Part shown: in pieces, positions 41,878 to 50,646 of the stretch
Numbering within the stretch: the first letter of the stretch is position 1
Layout of the letters: each line of letters begins with the position of its first letter
NCBI GenBank assembly: GCA_963698885.1
Contig: CAVOSJ010000002.1
Span: forward strand, 1-64,000
Direction: 5' to 3'
Origin: JBARKJ01 sp963698885
GTDB lineage: Bacteria; Nitrospirota; JACRHJ01
DNA: 64,000 nt
The notes under the pieces: generated by a model
What the model was told of the DNA's origin: nothing
The model's database searches: none
Seen by the model: the letters and a program-made list of their open reading frames with translations, nothing else
Position numbers and translations under genes: made by a program

Positions 41878-43968
41878 TTAGCTTAGCACAACCCTCGCGT
41901 CGATGGCGACTGCGCCTTCGCCCTCCGGCAGCACCAGGAGGGGGTTAATATCCATCTCGACTATTTCCGGGAAATCTGTCACGAGCTGGGAAAGCCTCAA
42001 AATACAATCCCTTGTTACGCTCAAGTCCGACGGTTTCTCGCCGCGAAGACCTTTAAGAAGCCTGAAAGACCGCGTCTCCTCCATCATCGAGACAGCCTCT
42101 TCCACACCGACGGGCGCGATCCGAAACGATACATCCCCAAGCGCCTCCACGTATATCCCGCCCATGCCGAACATTATCATCGGGCCGAACTGGTGGTCGA
42201 GCGTCATCCCCAGGATCACCTCTTTCCCGCCTGTCACCATCTCCTGCACCATGCAGCCGAGTACCATCGCCGCGGGCAGTAACCTGTGGGCGTTGGAGGT
42301 TATCTCAAGGAAAGCCGCCTCCACCTCGCGCGCAGTCCGAAGGCCTATCCGCACCCCGCCGATATCCGTCTTGTGGAGGATATCCGGAGACGCGATCTTC
42401 ATCACGACCGGGAAGCCGATATCGGACGCGGCCTTCACCGCTTCGCCGGACGTCCTGGCCAGCACGTTCCTTGGAATACGGAAGCCGTAGGCGGATATTA
42501 TCTCCCGCGCGTCCTTCTCGCCCAGTTCTCTTTTGCGGGCCTCTCTGGCACTTGATATTACCCCGCGCACCCTTTTTTTGTCCACGTCAAACTGCTGGAG
42601 CCTCGGTTCGGGCCTCTCTCTCGCCTCCCGGTATCTCACGAGCGCATCGAAAGCCCTTATCCCGTCTTCCGGGTACGGATATGTCGGAAGCCCCCCGGCC
42701 TGCATTAACGCCACTCCTTTTTTAATACTGTTTCCGCCCATGAAGCAGGTCAGGACCGGTTTCGTCTTGCGCTCCTTTAAGTCAAGGACCGCTTTCGCCG
42801 TATCCTCCACCTCCGTCATCGCCTGGGGCGTCAATATGACAAGACATCCGTCCACGCCCGGGTCGTCCAGCACTGTCGTCATCGCGCTCGCATACCGGTC
42901 TGCCTTTGCGTCGCCTATCACGTCCACCGGGTTATAAAACCCGGCTGTCGGCGGAAGGCTTTTGCGCAGGGCGGCAACCGTATTCGACGACAGCTCCGCC
43001 ATCTTCGCGGCAGAGTGTTCGCAAGCGTCAGCCGCAATTATGCCGGGTCCGCCCGCGTTGGTGACGATGCAAAGGCGAGGGCCCCTGGGGATGGGGTTAT
43101 CGGCGAAGGCGAGGGCGAAGTTGAAAAGGTCCTCTATCGTGTGCGCCCGCAGCACCCCTGTCTGCTTGAACGCCGCGTCGAACGCGTTCTCCGACCCGGC
43201 AAGCGACCCGGTGTGAGACGACGCGGCCCTTGCCCCGGCGGCAGTCCCGCCCCCCTTCATCACCACCATGGGTTTTTCCCGGACTAACTTCGAGGCCTTT
43301 TCCATAAACGCGCGGCCATTGCTTATGCCTTCGATATAACCCAGTATCACGCGGGTCTGAGGGTCCTCTGCGAGATATTCCATCATGTCCAGTTCGCTTA
43401 TGTCGGATTTGTTGCCGAGCGAGATGAACTTGGAAAAACCCACGCCGCGCACCAGGGACCAGTCCAGTATTGCCGTGCAGAGCGCGCCGGATTGTGAAAA
43501 GAAAGCGATGCTCCCTTTTCTTGGCATCAGTGGGGCAAACGACGCGTTCACTCCGTTTGCGGTGTTGATGAGGCCCAGGCAGTTCGGGCCGAGGATGCGG
43601 ACTTTATTTGCGGCGGCGACCTCCAACAGGCGCTGCTCCAGCAACTGTCCTTCTTCGCCCGTCTCCTTGAAACCGGCGGTAATGACTATCGCGGCGGGTA
43701 TGCCTTTTTCCCCGCAATCCTTGACCGCGTCCATCACGAACCTGCTTGGGACGGCGATTACAGCCAAGTCTACCGGCCCGGGGATGGACAATACGCCGGG
43801 ATAAGACTTCAGCCCAAGTATCTTCTTGGCGTTTGGGTTTACCGGGTAGAGCGCTCCCGCATAGCCATTCGATTTCAGGTTCTTGAGGATGCTGTGGCCG
43901 ACTTTTGCCGGGTCTCTGGCGGCGCCTATCACTGCCACGTAAGAGGGGTTGAAGAATTTGTCGAGCAA
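41878..43968 (-). CDS. acyl-CoA synthetase (NDP/ADP-forming)
   Basis: A 696-residue single-chain ADP-forming acyl-CoA synthetase. It has a CoA-binding domain (VAVIGAARDPAKVGHSI), a succinyl-CoA-ligase-like region with FFSQSGALC, a phospho-His candidate in SSHTGSLAGS, and a C-terminal ATP-grasp domain (GFPVVMKIASPDILHKTDIGGV; MVTGGKEVILGM). It converts acyl-CoA, ADP and phosphate to acid and ATP, or the reverse. Together with AMP-forming acs downstream it offers both an energy-conserving and an energy-spending route for acetate or similar acids. Substrate range is inferred. Confidence 0.9.
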   Translation of the reverse strand: MLDKFFNPSYVAVIGAARDPAKVGHSILKNLKSNGYAGALYPVNPNAKKILGLKSYPGVLSIPGPVDLAVIAVPSRFVMDAVKDCGEKGIPAAIVITAGFKETGEEGQLLEQRLLEVAAANKVRILGPNCLGLINTANGVNASFAPLMPRKGSIAFFSQSGALCTAILDWSLVRGVGFSKFISLGNKSDISELDMMEYLAEDPQTRVILGYIEGISNGRAFMEKASKLVREKPMVVMKGGGTAAGARAASSHTGSLAGSENAFDAAFKQTGVLRAHTIEDLFNFALAFADNPIPRGPRLCIVTNAGGPGIIAADACEHSAAKMAELSSNTVAALRKSLPPTAGFYNPVDVIGDAKADRYASAMTTVLDDPGVDGCLVILTPQAMTEVEDTAKAVLDLKERKTKPVLTCFMGGNSIKKGVALMQAGGLPTYPYPEDGIRAFDALVRYREARERPEPRLQQFDVDKKRVRGVISSAREARKRELGEKDAREIISAYGFRIPRNVLARTSGEAVKAASDIGFPVVMKIASPDILHKTDIGGVRIGLRTAREVEAAFLEITSNAHRLLPAAMVLGCMVQEMVTGGKEVILGMTLDHQFGPMIMFGMGGIYVEALGDVSFRIAPVGVEEAVSMMEETRSFRLLKGLRGEKPSDLSVTRDCILRLSQLVTDFPEIVEMDINPLLVLPEGEGAVAIDARVVLS

Positions 43969-44043
43969 TATAACCCCCGCGGATGTATTTGTATTTTCTA
44001 TTAAATTTTATATGATGTATAGGCTGGTGTCAAAGAGAAAGGC

Positions 44044-44155
44044 AAACCGTTACTTTTCTTTCGCGGGAAAGAAAAGTAACACAAAAGAAAGCGGGGTCAA
44101 AGTCCAGCTTTTCTTTGTGTTACTTTCTTTTCCCGAAAAGAAAGTGACGGTTTTA
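44044..44155 (+). repeat. interspersed double-hairpin repeat, copy D
   Basis: Two stems of the GTTACTTT type: 44049-44080 (loop CGCGG) and 44119-44148 (loop CCCG), joined by a spacer with AAAGAAAGCGGGG. It abuts the stop codon of the minus-strand diguanylate cyclase gene. Unlike copies B, C and E it carries two CTTT-type stems. Confidence 0.82.
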
Positions 44156-46243
44156 ACGCGAAGAAGACGCTGTTTGCGCCATCTCCTTGTACGCGCGGCA
44201 CTGGTTGCGGCCGCCGTCCTTGGCGGCATACAAGGCCTGGTCGGCCATCTCTATAAGCGCGCTCTTTTCCTTCGCGTCTTCCGGGAAGACGGCGAAGCCG
44301 ACGCTTACGGTGACGGGTATCCTCTGGCCGTTTAAGAGGAACTTGCTTTTCTCTATGCTGGCGCGTATCCTCTCGGCCATCTGGGAGGCGCCCTTGGAAT
44401 CGGTGTTTACGAGGAGAGCGACGAACTCTTCTCCGCCGTAGCGGGCCGCCACATCCACCGTGCGCACCGTTTCGTTTAAGAGCTTTCCTATTTTCTTCAG
44501 CACCGCGTCCCCGACGGGGTGGCCGTAGCTGTCGTTGATCTTCTTGAAGTGGTCGATATCGAAGAGCAAAAGTGAGATCGACTGAGGGTATCTCTGGGCC
44601 CTTTCGAACTCCTGGTCCGCCTTCTCCTGGAAAGCCCTGTGGTTTGTAAGTCCGGTCAGGCCGTCGGTCGTGGCCATCTTCTCCATCATGTGGTGGAACT
44701 TCGCGTTGGCGATATTGACGGCTACCTGGTTCGCTATGATGGACAGCGTCTGGTGCTGGTAGGCCGTTATCGCGTGGGGCGCGCGCATTGCTATCGTAAA
44801 TACGCCCATGCACGCGTCCTGGCTTAAGAAGGGTATTCCAAGAAAAGATTTGAACTCCGTCTTCAGCAGCCCGTCCGGAAAGACGGGGAGCTTCTGGGCC
44901 CGCTGGTCCAAGTCCGTGAAGCAAAGCTCCTGCCTGTTCTCCACGATCCACCCCAGCAGGCTCCCGGCATGAGGTACGGGACCTTCCGGGATTTTAAGGC
45001 CGTCATATCCCTTTAATATCTTGAATGTAGCGGTTTCCGGCCCCTCCATGAAAGATACGGTCAGATAGTCGTAGGCGATTATCTCCCGCGAGCACGTCGC
45101 CAGCTTCTCCAATATCGTTTTAAGGTCGAGGCTGGAAGAAAGTTCCGCGCTTATCCGGTGCAGGGCCTCGAACTCCTTGGCGGACATGTCCACCCGCTGA
45201 TATGCCCTTGCGTTCTGGAGGACGTGAAGGGCGAGAGAGGCGAACCCGCTCAAGGTTTCTTTATCTTTTTCAGTAAAGGAGCCGGTGGAGCAGTCCAGCG
45301 CGATAACGCCTTCCAGGAAACCGCCGTTCATTATGGGCACGGCGAGAAATGCGTTTACTTCCCGCTCGTCTTTTAAGTAGCCGAGGCCGTGGGCGCCGTC
45401 TTTCACCAGCACCGGCTTCTTCTCCTTCGCCACCCATCCCGTAAGTCCCTGGCCCAGGGCAATTTCCGGGGAATCTGCCAGTTCGGAGGTGCCTATATAC
45501 AGGCGCAGATAAAGCTTGTCCTCATCCTCGGTAGCCATGAAAATCACCGCGTTGTCGCAGGGGATGGCGGTTTTAACCGTCAGGAGAAGCTCTTCTAATA
45601 CCCTGTCAAGCTCCGCCGCGGTCTCCACCAGGTGTGAAAAACGGCCCTGCGGGGAGATGGAGGATAACTGCTGCTCCTCCCCCGGGGTCAGGCCCGCCGC
45701 GCCTTCATGTATCCTGCGGACTGCCAGCATGGCTTTTTCTTTCTTTTTCTGCTCGGACTGAAAAAGCCTGCCCAGGATTATGGCAGTGCCCAGAAGATAT
45801 GCGCCGAAGACAGCAAGACTGGCGAAGGATTTAGGCGCGGAGCCCACGGAGATTGCGCCCATTAATTGAAGGATGAAGATAAGGGCGGCGACTATGAAAT
45901 TAAAGCCCAGCGAGTAATAGACCGCGCAGAGCGCGATTAAGACATAGTTCATCGGCTGGAGCCAATGGCTGTCGGGACCCAGAAGGACGGAGAAAAGGTT
46001 CAGGACCAGGATTAAAGAGACGACGAAACAGAGGTCCGCCCGCGCCTGCGCCACGGGGTGAAGCAGCTTGAAAAAACTGATTGTCAGGAGCGATAAAAGG
46101 AGGGCGGACCAGAAAACGAGGAATGGCGAGTCCCATTTCATGTCCATGAAGGGGCTGACGGCGGCCTCCGCGTACGCCAGGAAGACGAAGATCGCCAGGT
46201 AATTTCTTCTTAAGAAACCGCCGGATTCGGTTGAACTTGACAA
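44153..46243 (-). CDS. membrane GAF-GAF-GGDEF diguanylate cyclase
   Basis: A 696-residue protein. About six membrane helices fill residues 10-165, followed by two GAF domains (about 190-345 and 360-505) and a C-terminal GGDEF domain (about 535-690). The catalytic motif is GGEEF. An RxxD inhibition site (RTVD) lies five residues upstream, so it should make cyclic di-GMP and be feedback-inhibited. It has a TTG start with GGAGGTG at 9-bp spacing. The neighbouring chemosensory cluster lacks PilZ or EAL proteins, so the target is elsewhere. Confidence 0.9.
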   Translation of the reverse strand: MSSSTESGGFLRRNYLAIFVFLAYAEAAVSPFMDMKWDSPFLVFWSALLLSLLTISFFKLLHPVAQARADLCFVVSLILVLNLFSVLLGPDSHWLQPMNYVLIALCAVYYSLGFNFIVAALIFILQLMGAISVGSAPKSFASLAVFGAYLLGTAIILGRLFQSEQKKKEKAMLAVRRIHEGAAGLTPGEEQQLSSISPQGRFSHLVETAAELDRVLEELLLTVKTAIPCDNAVIFMATEDEDKLYLRLYIGTSELADSPEIALGQGLTGWVAKEKKPVLVKDGAHGLGYLKDEREVNAFLAVPIMNGGFLEGVIALDCSTGSFTEKDKETLSGFASLALHVLQNARAYQRVDMSAKEFEALHRISAELSSSLDLKTILEKLATCSREIIAYDYLTVSFMEGPETATFKILKGYDGLKIPEGPVPHAGSLLGWIVENRQELCFTDLDQRAQKLPVFPDGLLKTEFKSFLGIPFLSQDACMGVFTIAMRAPHAITAYQHQTLSIIANQVAVNIANAKFHHMMEKMATTDGLTGLTNHRAFQEKADQEFERAQRYPQSISLLLFDIDHFKKINDSYGHPVGDAVLKKIGKLLNETVRTVDVAARYGGEEFVALLVNTDSKGASQMAERIRASIEKSKFLLNGQRIPVTVSVGFAVFPEDAKEKSALIEMADQALYAAKDGGRNQCRAYKEMAQTASSSR

Positions 46244-46267
46244 CTGCGTACACCTCCGGCCGAAGGG

Positions 46268-46549
46268 TTAACCCTTGCCCTTTTTTTTCAGCTCTTCCTG
46301 GTAATGCTTATGGAATAATATATCCCACTCCTGGCTTCCTTCCACGACCTTCCGGGAGTAAGAGAGGACTTTTTTCCTGACCGTCTCTTCCAGTTCCTCT
46401 TCACCCGCCACGGTTTTCGCGATCGCCTGCTTAAGCTCGCGCCGGGCCCGCGCGTCGTCTTTGTCCGGGACTTCCGCCGCGCCGCTCTTTACAAGCGCGT
46501 CGAATACGACGTGAGAGAGGTGGGCTACCTTGTCATCGGAGAGTTTCAT
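46268..46549 (-). CDS. DUF507 family protein, paralogue 2
   Basis: A 93-residue, highly charged helical protein with the DUF507 layout: MKLSDDKVAHLSHVVFDAL, a central ARREL segment, and a C-terminal VVEGSQEWDILFHKHYQEEL. The family occurs in deltaproteobacteria, Nitrospirae and Aquificae. Function unknown. The start codon follows immediately after the stop of the other DUF507 gene, so they form a tandem duplicated pair and possibly a heteromer. Confidence 0.85.
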   Translation of the reverse strand: MKLSDDKVAHLSHVVFDALVKSGAAEVPDKDDARARRELKQAIAKTVAGEEELEETVRKKVLSYSRKVVEGSQEWDILFHKHYQEELKKKGKG

Positions 46550-46831
46550 TTAAAGCACCAGTCCCCGCTCGCGCACGAGCTTCTTTTTGACCAGGTCGAA
46601 CATGGTCTTATAGTCCGCGCGGCCCTGCTCTATCTCGCGCTCGTAAGTCTTCAGTATCTGTTTCACTTCCTCGTTTAAGCGGTCTTCCACCATCAGGTCC
46701 TCGGCTATCGCCTTCTCGACCAGGGCGAAAGCCTCCTCGTCCGGGACGAGCAGCTTAAGCGCCCGGCGCCGGACGGCTTCCTTGACCACTCCTTCGGAAA
46801 CCGAGCGTATCTGTTGCTGAGTTAATCTCAT
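46550..46831 (-). CDS. DUF507 family protein, paralogue 1
   Basis: A 93-residue protein with DUF507 features: MRLTQQQIRSVSEGVVKEAV, a middle EEAFALVEKAIAEDL and a C-terminal IEQGRADYKTMFDLVKKKL. Same length as its neighbour but clearly diverged, which indicates an old duplication. There is no signal peptide or metal motif. It is the first of the pair and its start lies 31 bp from the stop of the LysR gene, so it may share that gene's transcript. Confidence 0.87.
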   Translation of the reverse strand: MRLTQQQIRSVSEGVVKEAVRRRALKLLVPDEEAFALVEKAIAEDLMVEDRLNEEVKQILKTYEREIEQGRADYKTMFDLVKKKLVRERGLVL

Positions 46832-46862
46832 ATTCGGTATTATACCCGAACTTTATGCCAAA

Positions 46863-47804
46863 TCAATAGGATTGTGATGACTGCGACGATTGTGAGGCGA
46901 TGAGCGGGTCTTCGTACTGGTATATCCTCAGGAACTCCAGGAACTCGCTCAGCGTGTGCGACGTGAACCCTTTTTTCCTCTGGATGAGGCTGAAATAGCG
47001 GGTTAACCGGGCGTCCTTGAAGGTGTTGGCGACAAGAAGGCCCGCTTTCAGCTCCTTCCTGGCCGCCCAGGCCGAGAGGATGGAAATGCCGAGTCCGTCT
47101 TCCACGGCGGTCTTTATCGCCTCCGTGGAGCCCATGACCAGCGTAACTTTCAGGCTGTCCGGCGACACCTGGTTCTCCTCCAGGAACTTCTCCACCATCT
47201 GCCTTGTGCCGGAGCCTTTTTCCCGCATTATCAGCGGTTCCTTCGAAAGCTCGGATATAGAGAGGTTCTTCCTTTTGGCCCATTCGTGGTCCGGGCTCAT
47301 GATGACGACCATCTCGTCAGGGATAAGCTTCTCCACCACGAGGTTGTGCTTCGCCACGTCCCCTTCCACTATCCCCAGGTCTATCTCCCCGGAAAGGAGC
47401 TTCTCGACGATAATCTTCGTGTTGCCTACGACGAGGTTCGTCCAGATGCGGGGGTGGTTTTTGCGGAAGCTGACTATAACCGAGGGCAGGAGGTAGTTCC
47501 CGACGGTCGTGGAGGCGCCGATGGACAGGTTTCCCTTCACCAGGCCTATCATCGCGTTTATGTCCCTCCTGGCGGAGGCGTACAGCCCCAGGATATCCTT
47601 CGCATACTTATATAGAAGCTCACCCGCGGGCGTGAGAGTCACCGAGCCGCCGGAGCGGTCGAAAAGTTTCGTCTCGTACAGCTCTTCGAGCGCCTGTATC
47701 TGGAGGCTCACCGCGGGCTGGGTCAGGTGTATTATCTCTGAAGTCTTGGAAAAACTCTTCGTATCGGCCACCGTGCAAAAAACTTTCAGCTTATGGTCGT
47801 CCAT
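46863..47804 (-). CDS. LysR-family transcriptional regulator
   Basis: A 313-residue regulator. The N-terminal winged helix-turn-helix reads KLKVFCTVADTKSFSKTSEIIHLTQPAVSLQIQALE (about residues 4-40). The co-inducer-binding domain (about 90-295) follows with IGASTTVGNYLLP. It resembles CysB/CbbR-like and selenium-metabolism-associated LysR proteins. The C-terminus ends in a Ser-Gln repeat that looks like slippage-derived sequence. It sits next to an Rrf2 regulator and cysK, so sulfur or selenium metabolism is a reasonable guess for its targets. Confidence 0.88.
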   Translation of the reverse strand: MDDHKLKVFCTVADTKSFSKTSEIIHLTQPAVSLQIQALEELYETKLFDRSGGSVTLTPAGELLYKYAKDILGLYASARRDINAMIGLVKGNLSIGASTTVGNYLLPSVIVSFRKNHPRIWTNLVVGNTKIIVEKLLSGEIDLGIVEGDVAKHNLVVEKLIPDEMVVIMSPDHEWAKRKNLSISELSKEPLIMREKGSGTRQMVEKFLEENQVSPDSLKVTLVMGSTEAIKTAVEDGLGISILSAWAARKELKAGLLVANTFKDARLTRYFSLIQRKKGFTSHTLSEFLEFLRIYQYEDPLIASQSSQSSQSY

Positions 47805-47825
47805 AGGATTCTCGCCCCGGTGTTT

Positions 47826-48290
47826 TTATATGTAAAACATGTAGTCGTGGCTTACCTTGCCCGACTCCTGCATCTCCCTGGCCTCGTCCACCAGGTCCTG
47901 AAGCGTGACGGACGAGAGGTAGTCCGTGATATGGCCGCCAAGCCTTTTCCAGAGGATGAAAGTCACGCATTTGTCCGCGCGGTGGCATATCTTCTTCTTG
48001 TCCTTGGCCTCCACGCAGTTCACCGGCATTATGCTGCCCTCGACCACCCGGATTATCTCCTCGACGGTAATCTCGGCCGGTTTTCTCGAAAGCCTGAAAC
48101 CGCCGGACGGGCCCCGGACGGACTCGACGACGCCGCCCTTCCTCAGCCTGTTAAAGAGTTGCTCAAGGTAATGAAGAGATATCTCCTCGCGCTCGGAAAT
48201 CCTCGAAAGCGGAACCGGCTCCCCTTTTGAATAAAAGGAGAGGTCGAACATGGCGCGTACCGCGTATCTCCCTTTAGTGGATAACTGCAT
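47826..48290 (-). CDS. Rrf2-family regulator (IscR/CymR-like)
   Basis: A 154-residue winged-helix regulator opening MQLSTKGRYAVRAMFDL. Recognition helix ISLHYLEQLFNRL and wing GPSGGFRLSR are as in IscR and CymR. Three Cys (92, 102, 108) lie in the segment that holds a [2Fe-2S] cluster in IscR (C92, C98, C104), though with wider spacing. Because cysK lies 17 bp downstream, it could act like CymR, which controls cysteine synthesis and binds CysK. GGAGGG precedes the ATG. Confidence 0.88.
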   Translation of the reverse strand: MQLSTKGRYAVRAMFDLSFYSKGEPVPLSRISEREEISLHYLEQLFNRLRKGGVVESVRGPSGGFRLSRKPAEITVEEIIRVVEGSIMPVNCVEAKDKKKICHRADKCVTFILWKRLGGHITDYLSSVTLQDLVDEAREMQESGKVSHDYMFYI

Positions 48291-48307
48291 ACGTTCCCTC
48301 CAGATGA

Positions 48308-49237
48308 TCAGCCCCGGCCGAATAAGCCGGTGCTCAGGTAGCGTTCGCCCCTGTCCGGCAATATAACGACAACGCTCTTCCCCTTGCCCAGTACCTTAGC
48401 CGTCTTTAAAGCCGCGAAAAACGCCGCGCCTGACGATATGCCGCAAAGGATGCCTTCCTTTGTGGCAAGCTGCCGCGTCGCCTCTGCCGCCTCATCGTCG
48501 GTCACCTGCACTATTTCATCGTATATCTGCGTGTTCAGGACGCCAGGCAGGAAACCGGCCCCTATGCCCTGTATTTTATGCGGTCCGGGGACCCCGCCGG
48601 AAAGTACCGGAGACGCCGCCGGCTCCACGGCGATAATCTTTATTTCCCGGTTTTTGGACCGGAGCACCTCGCCGACGCCCGTCAGCGTCCCGCCGGTCCC
48701 CACCCCCGCGACAAACGCGTCTATCTTCGGGCCGAGCGCGGATAGTATCTCCCTGGCCGTCGTCTTCCTGTGCGCCTCCGGGTTGGCGGGGTTGTTGAAC
48801 TGCTGGGGCATGTATGAATTAGGCGTGGCGCTTAAGAGCTCCTCCGCTTTTTCCACCGCTCCGCGCATCCCGTCCTGCCCCGGCGTAAGCACCAGCTCCG
48901 CCCCGTACGCGGCAAGAAGCGAGCGCCTCTCCACGCTCATCGTGTCCGGCATGGTAAGTATCAGCTTGTATCCGCGGAGCACCGCGACTATCCCAAGGCC
49001 GATCCCGGTGTTGCCGCTGGTGGGCTCGATTATCGTACCGCCCGGTAATAAAAGTCCGCTTCTTTCCGCCTCCTCGACCATCGCCAGCGCAATCCTGTCC
49101 TTTACGCTCCCGCCGGGGTTCTCCCCTTCGAGCTTCGCATATAAAGCGGCGTCTTTCGGGCCGGTAAGTTTGTTAATCCTCACCATCGGCGTCCTGCCTA
49201 TCAAGTCGAGCATCCCGCCGAATACCTTTTCGCTCAC
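48308..49237 (-). CDS. cysK: cysteine synthase A (O-acetylserine sulfhydrylase)
   Basis: PLP enzyme that makes cysteine from O-acetylserine and sulfide. It has 309 residues from GTG 49237, whose GTGA overlaps the stop of the upstream gene. Visible are LIGRTPMVRI, the PLP-Lys segment NPGGSVKDR, TSGNTGIGL, the GVGTGGTLTG phosphate loop and the C-terminal GISSGAA. An in-frame ATG 16 codons earlier lies deep inside the previous gene and is less likely. The gene precedes the Rrf2 gene. Confidence 0.93.
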   Translation of the reverse strand: MSEKVFGGMLDLIGRTPMVRINKLTGPKDAALYAKLEGENPGGSVKDRIALAMVEEAERSGLLLPGGTIIEPTSGNTGIGLGIVAVLRGYKLILTMPDTMSVERRSLLAAYGAELVLTPGQDGMRGAVEKAEELLSATPNSYMPQQFNNPANPEAHRKTTAREILSALGPKIDAFVAGVGTGGTLTGVGEVLRSKNREIKIIAVEPAASPVLSGGVPGPHKIQGIGAGFLPGVLNTQIYDEIVQVTDDEAAEATRQLATKEGILCGISSGAAFFAALKTAKVLGKGKSVVVILPDRGERYLSTGLFGRG

Positions 49238-50016
49238 TCGCCCCTCCCGGAGATGGATATTTCCACCAGTTCCACCTTGCCCCATGCGCCCAGTTTATCG
49301 CCCGAAATTATCACCGCGCCCAGGACGCCCTCTATCTTCGCGGCTATGTCCAACCCCGCCTTTACGTCGCCTTCGGCCTTGACGGCGTTTCCGGCGGCCG
49401 TGGCCGCGGCGTCCGCGAGGGCTGCGGATTTGGCTATTATGCAGGCCGCGTGCGCAAGCCCAAGCGACAGGGAAGGCCCTACCTTGCCCGACGACGTGCA
49501 GACGCCGAGCGGGCAGTCGCCGGGAGATATTTTTATGCCCACCTTGCCGGAAAGCGGAGAATCTCCGGCAAAAAGGGCGATGGAGCGTTCCTTGACCGTA
49601 TTGATGAAGATATCTCCGCCGTTCTCTACTATCACCTCGGGGGAGCGTTCCATCAAGGCGTTTCCCACAAGCTCCGAGAATGTCCCGGCGACCGCGGCCA
49701 TCGGGCCCACGCCCGCGGCTTCACCGGCTAAGGCCATGATGCGGGCGACTTCGGGCGCTCCCTCGGGTATCTTTACCGGAGAAAGCGACGTCTGGAATTC
49801 AGGGTATTTCCTTATGAAAGACTCCAGCTTGTGCCGGTGGTTGATAACCGTTTCGAGCGCCAGTTCCTTAAGGTCCGTCCTGGCCAGGATGAAAAGGTCC
49901 GTCTCCTTTACCACCACGGTAAAAGGGACAAGGTCCGCCGGACGTGAAAAATCCCTGTAGGCCCTGACTTCGTACATTAAGTCCCTGAATAATTTCTTAA
50001 AAACTGCGCCGGTCAC
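49234..50016 (-). CDS. UPF0280 family protein (ApbE-like)
   Basis: A 260-residue protein matching UPF0280: YRDFSRPADLVPFTVVVKETDLFI, GPMAAVAGTFSELVG, a VIVENGGDIFI strand and GVCTSSGKVGPSLSLG. The family is distantly related to ApbE flavin transferases and is common in anaerobes and methanogens. Activity is unproven. There is no signal peptide. It starts at GTG. It overlaps cysK by 4 bp, placing it in the cysteine/sulfur operon, and is divergent from nikR. Confidence 0.85.
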   Translation of the reverse strand: MTGAVFKKLFRDLMYEVRAYRDFSRPADLVPFTVVVKETDLFILARTDLKELALETVINHRHKLESFIRKYPEFQTSLSPVKIPEGAPEVARIMALAGEAAGVGPMAAVAGTFSELVGNALMERSPEVIVENGGDIFINTVKERSIALFAGDSPLSGKVGIKISPGDCPLGVCTSSGKVGPSLSLGLAHAACIIAKSAALADAAATAAGNAVKAEGDVKAGLDIAAKIEGVLGAVIISGDKLGAWGKVELVEISISGRGE

Positions 50017-50056
50017 AGAATATCAATACCATACTTCTCTTGTCAAGATAAATGTA

Positions 50057-50089
50057 GGGTAAACCCATGTTTTTTTTGGATGGTTACCC
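50057..50089. promoter_or_regulatory. candidate NikR operator upstream of nikR
   Basis: GGGTAA (50057-50062) and TTACCC (50084-50089) are inverted arms around a T-rich centre, ending 12 bp before the -35 box of nikR. Inverted half-sites separated by about two turns fit the tetrameric NikR, and GTTAC-like half-sites are known for deltaproteobacterial NikR. Autoregulation is inferred. Confidence 0.4.
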
Positions 50090-50100
50090 GAAAATTTTTC

Positions 50101-50130
50101 TTGACAGTGTTTTTTTTAAATGGCAATAAT
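50101..50130 (+). promoter_or_regulatory. nikR promoter
   Basis: TTGACA (50101-50106) and AATAAT (50125-50130), 18 bp apart, 21 bp before the ATG. Confidence 0.5.
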
Positions 50131-50151
50131 ACCTTGACGAGGGGGGCAAAA

Positions 50152-50571
50152 ATGACAAAAGGACTGGCAAGGTTCGCAATATCCATAGACAGAAAGCTCA
50201 TCGACAGGTTCGACCGCTCCCTGAGCGAAAAGGGGTACACGAACCGCTCCGAGGCCGTCCGCGACCTTATCCGGGACTCGTTAGTTGAAGGGGAGTGGGA
50301 GTCGGACAAGGAGGTGGTGGGGACGATCACGCTGGTCTATAACCACCATACCCGCGAGCTTCCGGATACCTTGAACGACATCCAGCACGACTCCTATAAC
50401 TCCATAATATCAAACCTCCACGTCCACCTGGACCACCACAATTGTCTGGAAGTAATGGTCGTCCGGGGAAAGAGTTCGGTGGTGAAGAAGATCGCGGACA
50501 GGTTAATCGGCACCAAGGGCGTCGTCCACGGCAAGCTCACCATGGCCACCACGGGGAAAAATCTGGCCTAA
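50152..50571 (+). CDS. nikR: nickel-responsive regulator NikR
   Basis: A 139-residue ribbon-helix-helix regulator. The N-terminal DNA-binding part (about 3-45) has RFAISIDRKLIDRFD and NRSEAVRDLIRD. The C-terminal ACT-like domain carries the nickel ligands His79, His90, His92 and Cys98, the exact spacing of E. coli NikR (H76, H87, H89, C95). I start at ATG 50152 (GGGGGG upstream) because the family begins just before this strand. It probably represses nickel uptake when nickel is plentiful. The next gene downstream, however, is a transporter behind a cobalamin riboswitch. Confidence 0.94.
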   Translation: MTKGLARFAISIDRKLIDRFDRSLSEKGYTNRSEAVRDLIRDSLVEGEWESDKEVVGTITLVYNHHTRELPDTLNDIQHDSYNSIISNLHVHLDHHNCLEVMVVRGKSSVVKKIADRLIGTKGVVHGKLTMATTGKNLA

Positions 50572-50594
50572 TATAAATACTCATTGATTAAAGG

Positions 50595-50646
50595 CTGACC
50601 GGGGGCGGAAAAGCCGGTTCAGGCGCAAAGGTGAACCTTTATTTTT
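50595..50646 (+). terminator. nikR terminator with alternative hairpin
   Basis: GGTTCA (50616-50621) pairs with TGAACC (50632-50637), followed by TTTATTTTT. The same left arm can instead pair with CTGACCGG at 50595-50602. The two structures exclude one another. Confidence 0.5.
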
